This document shows positions 1-8,198 of a stretch of 13,854 nucleotides of DNA, one piece after another. The first letter of the stretch is position 1; every line of letters begins with the position of its first letter. The position numbers and the translations under genes were made by a program. Below the pieces are notes generated by a model, which had not been told where the DNA came from, ran no database searches, and saw nothing but the letters and a program-made list of their open reading frames with translations. Source of the DNA: Mycoplasmataceae bacterium (lineage in GTDB: Bacteria; Bacillota_I; Bacilli_A; Mycoplasmatales; Mycoplasmoidaceae); the NCBI GenBank assembly GCA_020024735.1, contig JAHHTI010000020.1:1-13854 (forward strand). The letters run 5' to 3'.

Positions 1-112
1 CCATATATGTAAGTGCTGTTTTTTTGCAAAATCACTAAAAAATTTTTATTTTTTGCTTTAAACAGTTGCAAAATAGTAATAATCTATACATTTAACTAGT
101 CTTTTTTCAAGA
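1..112. other. Left-edge non-coding stretch downstream of fpg
   Basis: This is the AT-rich sequence between the fpg stop codon and the window edge. It holds no open frame of plausible length on either strand in table 4; the longest leftward ATG frame is about 18 codons. GCAAAA (26-31) and TTTTGC (51-56) can pair around an inner A6T5 stretch and form a weak nested hairpin. In the leftward direction the stem is followed by A residues, not T, so it is not a convincing rho-independent terminator for the fpg transcript. No tRNA-like cloverleaf was seen. Confidence 0.5.
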
Positions 113-937
113 TTAATATTTCTTTTGGCACTTCTTACAACAGTAAGTACCTCTTTGGTTAAGTTTAAAGAATTCAATAGGTTGATGACATTTAACACAT
201 TCAAGACGGTCATAGATTTGTAATTTTTCTTGATAACTTCCTGGTTTTCATTTACTAAAAGTAAAACTATGAATGGTAGTACCATTGAAACTAATACTTT
301 CTTCAAGGATAAATTTAGTGGCATCAATAATTGCTTGGACCTGAGGTTTTTTTAATTTGTAAGCTAAAGTTCTAGGGTCAATATGGGTAGCAAAACAAAT
401 TTCATTAGCATAGATATTCCCAATTCCTACCACTTTGGATTGGTCTAATAAAAAAGTCTTAAGTGGTTTCTTGGAAGAATGCATTGCTTGGTAATAATAA
501 TCTAAATTAAATTCATCACTAAAAGGTTCAACTCCAAGTTTTTTCAATTCAGGACTATTTAATGCAAGTTCTTCATTTTCATAAAAATTAATAGTACCAA
601 ATTGGCGGCTATCATTATATTTTAATACACTACCATTTTTAAAGACTCATCACAAATGATCATGCTTATCTTTAGTAAAATGTTCTTGATAATTATATTT
701 TCCTTCCATTCTTAAGTGACTTACCATCACCTTGTCATTGTCGAGTACAAACAATAAGAATTTACCCCGTCGGTAAATTTTTTTAAACGAATGATGAATC
801 ATTTCTTTTTTAAATTGTTTAACACTAATATTTTTCAATAGTTTAACTAAGGAAACTTCCACATCAATTATTTCTTGATTAAGGACACAGGTATTAAGGT
901 AGTTGATGACAACTTGGACTTCTGGTAATTCAGGCAT
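113..937 (-). CDS. fpg: Formamidopyrimidine-DNA glycosylase (Fpg/MutM), 274 aa
   Basis: A bifunctional base-excision repair enzyme that removes oxidised purines such as 8-oxoguanine and formamidopyrimidines, then cuts the abasic site by beta,delta-elimination. The protein begins MPELPEV, giving the catalytic Pro2 and Glu3. K59 in RRGKFLLF matches the conserved lysine near position 57. RMEGKY, DSRQFG and LDQSKVVGIGNIYANE follow in the expected order. The C-terminus is a complete zinc finger (C247, C250, C267, C270; CX2C-X16-CX2C), with R262 at the DNA-contacting arginine position. Length is normal. TGA codons at 248-250, 647-649 and 650-652 are read as Trp. The start at 937 is fixed by the need for an N-terminal Pro and by its overlap with the TAA of the upstream gene (TAATG). 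An in-frame ATG at 1012 would give a 25-residue extension that blocks the catalytic proline, so it is rejected. Last gene of the leftward unit. Confidence 0.97.
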
Positions 938-3495
938 TATCTTCTTCTCTTCTTTTTTCAATTCATAAGTATAATGGAAATAATCATTAAAAGAACAATT
1001 ATTCCTAAACATATCAAAAGAATTAATAAATTAATTTCAGGATAAGTCCCATTCCCATTTTGAGGAGTACTACGAGGTTTAGCTAAGATAAAACCTTTTA
1101 AAGTAGCAGTTAATATTAATGGTCGATAATCAGTATCAGTTTGGATATGAAAATCTCCATTTCTATCATAATAATTATCAATCCGAATTTTTAAGTGTAG
1201 TAAACCATCCTTAAAGTTATTAAGATATTTTCCGTCCTCATTTTTTTGATTAAGAATTTCCGCCACTTGCATTTGGGAAATAATTTCTTTTTTATCTTGA
1301 TAATTATTAATCCCATTATGGTTAATTTTAGGAGTGGTGACTGTTCAATCAAAATAAGTAATTAAGGTTTTTATATCTTCAGGTGGATCAATTGGTTTAC
1401 TAGGAGTTTTAACCTGGGTAATGGATGTAGCAACAGCTTGAAGAAAATGAGTTTCTTTAATTACTTTTTCTACCGGTAAAGTAGACTCCACCCCGTGGAC
1501 TAAAGGTTTATTAATAGTAATATAGAAACTTAAACTACCCTCTAAGTTATCAGCACTAACCTTAGTAAGGTTAAAAGTGGTATTAGTACCAGGAGTAATT
1601 AAGCTAAATCATGTTTTTAATTCTTCGTAAGGGGTATTTAAAAAAGCACTCGGTAAAAAAGATTTGATGTCATCAGGAGCTTTATCTAATACGACATTAG
1701 TAGTTAAATTATCAGGTGATGGTCAAGGAGCTGGTTCAGGCAATGGAGTATATTTTTTACCATTAATAGTTCCTTGCCAACTACCACCACCAAAGTTGGT
1801 AATACTACTATCTTGTAAAGGTCCAAAAGCCCAACTCATAACACGGGTAATAATATATCTTTTTAAATAATCACTCATTGATGCAGGAACAATCAAGTTG
1901 TTGACATGACTATTTTGTCCGGTATTTAAAAAAGCACCATTTCCAATGACAATATTAGGGTTTTTAATTTCAATTCCTTGAAAATTAGGATTATAGATAA
2001 GCATTGTAAAACTTCGTGGAGCTATTTCCTTGATATCAGCATCAATAACAAACATTCCTCTCGAATCTGGAGATAATAAATAATCTAAATCATAAGCAAT
2101 AGCGGTCTTGGTACGTTTTTCAATAATCACTCCATTACGAACTTCATAATAGGGATTAGTAGGGTCTAAATTAATATTGATGTTAGATGAATTTAAAATA
2201 ATACCTAACCCAATTTTTTGGACTGATGAAGGAATATTTAACACCCCATTTCCTGAGTTATAGAATAAGGTGTCTCCAATAGTAATTAATGAATCAGGAA
2301 GAGTAATGTTAAAGTTACGGTATTGATTTTTTAATGATGAATTAACATTGGCATTAAAGTTACTAAAAACAAAGTCTCCAATGGTTTGTAAATTACTAGG
2401 TGATTCAAAAATTACTTCCTTGCTACACAAATTTTCAAAAGCACTATTTCCAATATCTTTTACCCGATTAGAAATGGTAAAAGTAGTTGCATAAATACGA
2501 GGGGCTGTGGAAGATAAAAAACTTGGACCAATATGGGTATAATCAAGCTTAATACTTAACTGCTCTAAAAGTGTTAAGGTAATATTAACCATTGCCATAG
2601 CGGTATCAGTTTTTTTATCGTGTAAAATTTCATATTTAGGAAATTTTTGTAATTCATATTGCGGATGACTAGAGGTTAATGTTCCTACGAATGATGAAAA
2701 AGCTCCTTCGCCAATATTCTTCACATTAGCAGGAATATTAAAACTTTGAACATTCGCTTGAAAAAAAGCTCAGGGTTCAATTTGTTCAACATTTTTAAAA
2801 TCATTCATATCAAGCAAATATGGATTGGTTATTGCATCATCAGTAATTAAATTACTAAAAGCATAAGGAGCAATAATCTTAGTATCTGGTTTGATATGAA
2901 TAAGATGCTTAGCATTAGCTGCACTAGGCAATACCATTAATAATTTTTTAGCTCGTTTATCATATAAACATCCATTAACCATTTCAAAATCTTTGGTGTT
3001 TTTCACAATTACTTCAGTGGGATAGGTATCTAAAAAAATATTCCCTTCAATATTCTTTATTCCAGCAGGAATTACTACCTTTTTAAGCTCTTCACGTGCA
3101 CCTACAAAAATGCCAGCTTGCAGAGTTTTAATACTATCAGGTAAATATAATTCATAGAGGTGTTTTTGGTATAAACCAAAGGCTTCGGTTTCAATGGTTT
3201 CATACCCTGCTAATGTTTGAGCAGTAATAACATTATTTTTTACTCATGAATCATAATTTAAGTCAACTACTCGATGATCGATGGTAGTGGCATTGATACC
3301 TAATAAAGGACCATTTTGATAAGTACTAGTTGAGACACTATTTAGTTCAATAGAAGGAGAAGAATAAGCAACTGAATGAGCAATCCCACCAACACTTAAA
3401 GTTAGCACCATCATACTCGCAAGAACAACTTTTTTAAAGATGCTTTTTTTAAATAAAGATGGAATGAGTTTTCATCATTTTTTGAATTCTTTCAT
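937..3495 (-). CDS. Secreted BspA-like LRR_5 surface protein with C-terminal membrane anchor, 852 aa
   Basis: A large surface protein. Residues 1-22 are rich in Lys; residues 23-39 form a hydrophobic signal segment ending near SVA (41-43). There is no lipobox cysteine. From about residue 60 to 575 there are degenerate leucine-rich repeats of the BspA/LRR_5 type, for example NVKNIGEGAFSSF, NRVKDIGNSAFENL, LPDSLITIGDTLFYN and VIGNGAFLNT. A Pro-rich linker (about 583-595, PLPEPAPWPSP) leads to one or two domains (about 596-810) that resemble the mycoplasma 'lipoprotein 17' variable-surface domain (TKVSADNLEGSLSFYI; a second ends TATLKGF). A single transmembrane helix (about 823-845) and the tail WKKKRRR give a type I topology, with the LRR region outside the cell. 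LRR_5 proteins are often adhesins, but that role is inferred here. The ATG at 3495 is chosen because it supplies the signal peptide; it lies inside the 3' end of the permease gene (47-base overlap) and has only a weak ribosome site. Stop TAA at 937-939 overlaps the fpg start. Confidence 0.88.
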
Positions 3496-5608
3496 CTTGT
3501 AAATATTTTATCTTATAAATCTTATTATTTAAAATAACTTTTTTATCAATTTTTTTATCCAAATCATAGGCTTTCATTTGGGAATAAGAAATGTATAAGA
3601 CTTTGTTAATAATTTGCTTTCTAATGACCATTTCGTCCAAGATAATTTGATGACTATACATCCGCTTATAACTAATATAAGTTTCATAACAATGAGTCTT
3701 AATATTTTTTCAATTAGGAACAATGACATAACCAATGTAAATTAATATTAGCATTAATAGTAAAGAAGCAAAGGCCGATTCAAAACTATTATTAACATCA
3801 TTTAGGTTGTTAGAGGATACGGTTTGTGCATAAATTCTGGTGGTTAAGGTTTGTCCAGGATTCAGTAAAGAAAAATGGTCACTACCACTAAGCCCTGCTG
3901 TTAAAAAAAGCGGAGCAGTTTCACTCATAATTTTTCCAGTTACTAAAATTAAAGAGGATACCATTGATTTTCAAGCAGCTGGAATAACAATTTTGGTAAT
4001 CACTCTTCATTTACTTAACCCTAATGCTAAACCACTTTCACGAGTGGCTTGGGGAACTTGAGAGAAGGCTTGTTCAAACATTCTTATCAGGGTTGGTAAA
4101 ATCACAATTGATAAGGTTAATGAACCGGCAATTAATGATCTTCCTACATATTGTGCACTAGTTCATCCAAAGGTTTGGACAAAGACTACTAATCCAAACA
4201 TCCCAAAAATAATTGAAGGTGCTGAAGTAAATGAATCAACAATAAAGAAAGCAATTCTTTTTAGTTTTTCATTATTCGAATATTCCACTAAATAGATAGT
4301 GGTTAATAAAGCGATTGGAATAGCAAATAATAAAGACATTAATACGACGATAATAGTATTTAAAAAAGCTTGTCCAGTGGTATTTTTAGTGTACATAAAG
4401 AAGGTTGATTGATCACTTGAAATTACCATTAGACCTTTACAAGCAACATAAAAAACAATTCATGAAATAAAACCAAAGCTAATGATAGCACAGAACCATT
4501 CTCAGAATAATCATCAATAGCTTCTTAAATTAAGAAACTTATCATTAGCAATCTTTTTTTCAATAAAGTCATGCACTTCATTTTGTAAATTATCAATTCC
4601 TAACACTTTATTTTTGACTTCATAAAATCAATGACTAATTGTATGAGGTATTCAAAGAACAATCGCTGCTACTTGTTTTTCAAAACGGGATATTTTAGAA
4701 AGACACTTAGTATTCTTATTCTTTTTAGAAACTAAGTAAGTGATAAAAATATTTAATAAGAAAATTAAAATTAACAAAAATAAACCAAAGAAATATAAGA
4801 CCGCTTTAGTGGATTCAGTCCCAGCTTCAGAAAAAATATTAGAAGCAATTAGTGAACCTAATGTTCCTAATGATTGCAATAAAATATTAGTATGACCTTC
4901 CTTTAAGATTTCATAGGAATCTGAGTTGGTTAATATCATACTTAAAGCTACTGTTTCTCCAATTGTTCTTCCAATGGCTACAATTACGGCAATAACAATC
5001 CCACCAAAGGCTTCTTTCTTTACTACCTTATAAATGGCAGAAGTTTTATTTAAACCTAAAGAAATCGGATTTAGAAGTTGTTCTTTATCAATTCCATCAT
5101 AGGTATTAATGGTTAATGAAATAATCGTTGGTAGTATCATAAAAGATAACATAATGACCGCATTAATGATGTTATATTGACTCTCTAAATGAAAGATTCA
5201 TTTCACCACTGAACCTAAAGAACTCAATGCAAATAAACCAAAAATAACAGAAGGGATACCAGCTAATGTTTGGACAATGATAAAACATCTTTTAGAATTC
5301 TTTTCACTCATTCTAAATTTAATGAAAGTAGCAGTTTTAATGGCAATGGGAGTAGCAATTAAAATGGAAAGTAAAGAAACTAATAAAGTAATTGATAATG
5401 GCATTCAAATAGAAGCATCTTTCCCAGACAACTCAAAATCAGTGGTATTAAAAATTCTAAAATCCTTAAAGGCAGGAATAGCTTTAATAATCAAGAAGAT
5501 AATTAAACTAACAAAGATAGCTAATGCTAATAATGCTACTAAAACAGCTAAGGTTTTCCCTAATAATCCTTGATTTAACCATTTCTTAAACTTATTTCAT
5601 GGTGTCAT
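3449..5608 (-). CDS. pstA: Phosphate ABC transporter permease, PstC-PstA fusion, 719 aa
   Basis: The membrane channel of the high-affinity phosphate importer, with both permease halves in one chain, as known from M. genitalium-type PstA. The N-terminal half is PstC-like: a first membrane helix at about 15-40, QTLAGIPSVIFGLFAL, then GRTIGETVALSMILTN. The C-terminal half (from about residue 360) is PstA-like: SFTSAPSIIFGMFGLVVF, the EAA loop LALGLSKWRVITKIVIPAA, and GKIMSETAPLFLTAG. Each half keeps the GETxA/SETAPL signature. After the last membrane helix (ending near N632) comes an 87-residue basic cytosolic tail, much longer than usual for PstA and of unknown role. The start ATG at 5608 overlaps the pstS stop (TAATG), so translation is probably coupled. 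Internal TGA codons are Trp. No pstB ATPase or phoU gene lies in the window, so the ATPase must be encoded elsewhere. Confidence in the family is high; the tail is unexplained. Confidence 0.95.
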
Positions 5609-6798
5609 TAATGACCCCCAATATCTATAACAGCACCAAAACGGTCACCTTCAGGAGATATTTCATAATCAGATGTTCATGAAATACTTTCAACATCAGT
5701 TTTAGTTGGCATAATTGTGGGTAAACCTAATAAGGCTAAATAATTATTTTCAAGAGGTTTAATAAAGTTTTTTGTTAAAGTATTTTTACCTTCTTCATCA
5801 TAAAGAATTCAAAGTAAAAAATTCTTAAAGCTTTGAGATGTTTTATTATTTCAATTTAAAGAGAAGATACAATTAATCGGTCTTACTCAATTATAACCTT
5901 TTGCTATATTAGAAAGATTTTCATCTAATTGAATGCCATTATAGGTAGCAACTTCAAAACCTGCGGCTTTAATTTGGTTCATATTTTGCAAAATAAAAGC
6001 AGTTGATAGATAAGTGATTGCTCCTTCTCTTTGATCATTTTCTACCCTTCTTCAAGTTTCAATATTAGATTCATTGGTAGTTTGAATGTTTCTTTTGGAA
6101 TTATACTGACCATTAATTAATGCTTTTTGAGCTTTTTCTGGAATGGTATTAAAGTCAATTAAATGCGAATCTTTGGCAAAAGCATCAGCTGTCCCTGATT
6201 TGTTCGCTCCACCTGAACGTGAATAAGCTGTAATAGGGATATCAAAGTCATTATTAGGTTCACTATTAGAATTAGTTAGTAAATCTTTTAATGTATAGTT
6301 AGGTAAAGTGTCATCTTCGTATCAACCAGTCATCACTTGATATAATTTACTAATATTTTGTGGATTAATATCAAGTTTGTAATTGCTTGGAGCTTTATAA
6401 ACAATTCCAATTGAATCTCAACCAATAGTGACAGTTTTTAGACGTCTATCAATTCATTGTTGATAATATGTCCCATTTTTTCCTGCCTCTTTTTGCGATG
6501 GTTCTCGAGAAGCATTACCGACATTGGTATTACCATTAGCAATTGCTTGAATACCAGTAGCTGAACCTCCAGCATCTACAATTAAGTCAAAAGTATTGTT
6601 TTGTTGATTCTTGAAATTATTCGATAAACTGTCAAGAATAGGTTTAACAGCAGAAGAACCAACAGAAAATATCAAAGAATAGTTTTTAGCTTGAACAGTA
6701 GTTACAATTACAGGTATAGTAATCCCTAGGACAAGAACAGTGCCAATAATAGCACCACGATATTTTTTTAATTTTTCAATAAAAGACTTGCCCGGCAT
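5608..6798 (-). CDS. pstS: Phosphate-binding protein PstS of the ABC importer, 396 aa
   Basis: The extracytoplasmic receptor that captures inorganic phosphate and delivers it to the Pst permease. The basic N-terminus (MPGKSFIEKLKKYR) is followed by a hydrophobic helix at about residues 15-36. After it come the classic phosphate-loop sequences: SVGSSAVKPILDSL (about 45-58), then GGSATGIQAIANGNTNVGNA ending in SREPSQKEAG, and later AYSRSGGANKSGTADAF, matching the R-x-SGT ligand region of PstS proteins. There is no cysteine in or after the hydrophobic segment, so it is not a lipoprotein. It is either tethered by an uncleaved N-terminal helix or cleaved at about VQA-K. It is the first gene of the leftward unit, and its TAA (5608-5610) shares a base with the permease start. 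TGA codons such as 6454-6456 encode Trp. A candidate promoter and hairpins lie in the leader upstream. Confidence 0.95.
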
Positions 6799-6834
6799 TG
6801 TCTTATTTATTATTACATAATAAAAGCAAGATGC

Positions 6835-6866
6835 GAACTTTTTTGCCTTTTCTTAAATAAAAGTTC
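6835..6866 (-). other. Possible hairpin in the pstS leader
   Basis: GAACTTTT (6835-6842) and AAAAGTTC (6859-6866) are exact inverted copies, 8 bases each, separated by a 16-base loop. On the leftward transcript this would form a stem between the putative transcription start and the pstS start at 6798. No T-run follows directly, so a terminator or attenuator role is only a possibility. Confidence 0.35.
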
Positions 6867-6867
6867 T

Positions 6868-6884
6868 TTATTCTATAAGAATAA
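6868..6884. promoter_or_regulatory. Perfect 7-base inverted repeat at the pstS promoter (candidate operator)
   Basis: TTATTCT, ATA, AGAATAA forms an exact inverted repeat with a 3-base centre. It begins three bases downstream of the candidate pstS -10 element, about where transcription would start, which is a usual repressor position. It could also be a small leader hairpin. In an AT-rich sequence, short palindromes arise by chance, so this is a hypothesis. No regulator gene is visible nearby. Confidence 0.35.
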
Positions 6885-6886
6885 GG

Positions 6887-6895
6887 AATATAGCA
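6887..6895 (-). promoter_or_regulatory. pstS: Candidate extended -10 promoter for the leftward pst operon
   Basis: Read leftward, the sequence is TGCTATATT: a TGn extension followed by a -10 hexamer with one mismatch to TATAAT. No good -35 is seen at the proper distance; instead a T7A7 tract lies just upstream, which could bend DNA or act as an UP-like element. The leader to the pstS start would be about 80 bases. It is the best candidate in the gap but rests on motif matching only. Confidence 0.4.
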
Positions 6896-6897
6896 TA

Positions 6898-6911
6898 TTT
6901 TTTTAAAAAAA
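6898..6911. other. T7A7 tract (probable curved or easily melted DNA)
   Basis: Seven T followed by seven A. Together with the A7T7 tract at 7016-7029 it brackets the DnaA-box cluster. Such tracts alter DNA curvature and exclude some proteins. Confidence 0.5.
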
Positions 6912-6933
6912 CATTTTTGAAACGTCCATAAAG

Positions 6934-6955
6934 TTATCCACAAAGCTGTGGAAAA
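6934..6955. promoter_or_regulatory. Convergent pair of DnaA boxes upstream of dnaB
   Basis: 6934-6942 is a perfect DnaA box, TTATCCACA, on the + strand. After four bases (AAGC) the sequence 6947-6955, TGTGGAAAA, is the inverse of TTTTCCACA, a box with one mismatch, on the - strand. The two form an inverted repeat with CCACA/TGTGG arms. Two weaker matches (two mismatches each) follow on the - strand at 6989-6997 and 7000-7008. DnaA, the replication initiator, binds such boxes at oriC and at some promoters. The site lies at the point from which all genes in the window diverge, just before helicase-loader genes, and next to very AT-rich DNA. Confidence 0.7.
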
Positions 6956-7013
6956 CTATATAAATACCGTGATTTAAAAGGGAAAAAATGTGGTTTATAT
7001 GTGATTAAAAATC

Positions 7014-7031
7014 ATAAAAAAATTTTTTTAT
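7014..7031. other. 18-base perfect AT palindrome (A7T7) next to the DnaA boxes
   Basis: ATAAAAAAATTTTTTTAT is fully self-complementary and made only of A and T. It lies between the DnaA-box cluster and the dnaB start. It could be a DNA-unwinding element, a bent promoter element, or chance in AT-rich sequence. It is preceded by the smaller repeat TGATT-AAA-AATCA (7002-7014). Confidence 0.4.
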
Positions 7032-7045
7032 CAGTGAAAAAAACA

Positions 7046-7051
7046 TATATT
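7046..7051 (+). promoter_or_regulatory. Weak candidate -10 for the dnaB-dnaI-nrdBA operon
   Basis: TATATT, one mismatch from TATAAT, lies 37 bases before the dnaB start. No recognisable -35 is found at 16-18 bases upstream. Other AT-rich hexamers, such as those at 6957-6964 and 7064-7069, are possible alternatives. The first would overlap the DnaA boxes with its -35 region, which would fit repression by DnaA. Confidence 0.22.
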
Positions 7052-7088
7052 TATTTTTTCTTTTATAGTTAGTTAGGAGTAACAAACG

Positions 7089-8198
7089 ATGAATACTTGT
7101 ATTACTTATAAAGTAATTTGTAGATTTGAATTCTATCTTAACGATAAAATTTTAAATTCTATCTATATTCCTATGATTGGATATGACGCTGTTGCCTTAT
7201 ATCGTTTTTTATATACAGAAATTAGTATTGATCACGCAATGGGGTTAACTTATAAAAAAGAATCTGAAATTGTTGAAAAACTACAATGAGACTACCCTAA
7301 ATATATTAAAAACCGTAATATTTTAGAAGCTGTAGGACTTTTATCAACCTATTTGGACCCTCAAAAACAAGAACATTTAATCTTTTTTATTAAGCAAGTA
7401 CCATCTTGAGAAGAATTCAAAAATAATAGTCAATTAATTGCATTATTTAAAAATAATACAGATGCTTTAGCTTATGATAGAGTACGTTATTTATTTGAAG
7501 GAAATGACAAAATATTTAGTTATCATGACATTTCTTGTTCTTTTGAAGCTTGCTTTGGAAGTGATAGTTTTAACCATATTGCCACTTTTGACTTCCAATT
7601 GTTATATGACACTGTCTTTAAGATTTATCACAAACTAATTACTATTTCAACTTCTGCTAAAGCAATGATTGAAACTTATTTTAAAACTTATGAATTGAGT
7701 TTCAAGGAAATTTTAAATATTGTCCTACAATCTATCTACCGTGATGAAGATGGGATTTATGTTGAAGAAAAGATTCTAAAAAACAATTTGGAAAAAATGG
7801 TGAATACTGCTAAGGCCGTTAACATTAACCATATCATTAATATCAACCGTAATCATAAGATTTTTATGAGTGAAATCACTGATGATACTTATGAATATAT
7901 TTTAAGTGACTATAAAACTATCCGTGCTGAACAATATTTATCTTCCATTTCTAAAGCTACTCCTTCACAATTACAATTAAATTTAATTAACCTTTTAAGA
8001 AATCAATACCATTTACCAGACTTTGTGATTAATGTTTTAATGGATTATTCGATTTTTAAGAATGCTGGTAGAATTGAACCTAATTATATTCAAAAGATTG
8101 CCATTAGTATCAATCGTTTAAATATTCAAAACATTGAACAACTAATTCAACATTTAAGAAATTCTCATATGACTGTCCATAAAGGAGATCATCAATAA
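7089..8198 (+). CDS. dnaB: DnaB/DnaD-family helicase loader (Firmicutes-type DnaB), 369 aa
   Basis: Matches the Bacillus-type DnaB primosome protein, which works with DnaI to load the replicative helicase; it is not the helicase itself. The N-terminal part has the family's winged-helix start (LNDKILNSIYIPMIGYDAVALYRFLYTEI, about residues 17-45). The C-terminal DnaD/DnaB_2 domain (about 288-360) shows HLPDFVINVLMDYSIFKNAG followed by YIQKIAISINRLNI, the positions of the YxxxI motif that binds single-stranded DNA in DnaD-like domains; the Trp usually closing that motif is replaced. The start follows AGGAG at 7075-7079 with 9-base spacing. In-frame TGA codons (such as the one after KLQ) are Trp. 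Its TAA (8196-8198) shares a base with the next ATG, so the two loaders are coupled. The function rests on pattern match plus the dnaI neighbour. Confidence 0.87.

Noticed and set aside
26..56. GCAAAA...TTTTGC hairpin as terminator of the fpg operon
   Set aside because: The stem is not followed by a T-run in the direction of transcription and is almost entirely AT.
58..327. Leftward open frame of 89 codons
   Set aside because: It lies antisense-parallel to the fpg 3' end in another frame; the true frame gives the intact zinc finger and ends at 113.
1664..1870. Rightward open frame inside the LRR surface gene
   Set aside because: It is a shadow on the opposite strand of a well-supported 852-residue protein and has no recognisable motif or ribosome site.
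3444..3450. T7 tract near the LRR gene start as a phase-variation switch
   Set aside because: Seven bases is short for slipped-strand switching, and tracts of this length are common in this AT-rich sequence.
3840..4061. Rightward open frame opposite the permease gene
   Set aside because: Opposite-strand shadow of the PstA half, whose SETAPLFLTAG and EAA motifs prove the leftward frame.
5277..5573. Rightward open frame of 98 codons opposite the PstC half
   Set aside because: Complement of hydrophobic helices; no ribosome site and no independent support.
6951..6966. Possible NrdR box (aaaactatataaatac)
   Set aside because: Only the left half resembles the NrdR consensus; the right half and the usual second box are missing.
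7089..8198. In-frame TGA codons as evidence of pseudogenes or frameshifts
   Set aside because: The same frame continues after each TGA, conserved Trp positions fall on TGA (for example NrdB W53), and every gene behaves alike, so TGA codes for Trp.
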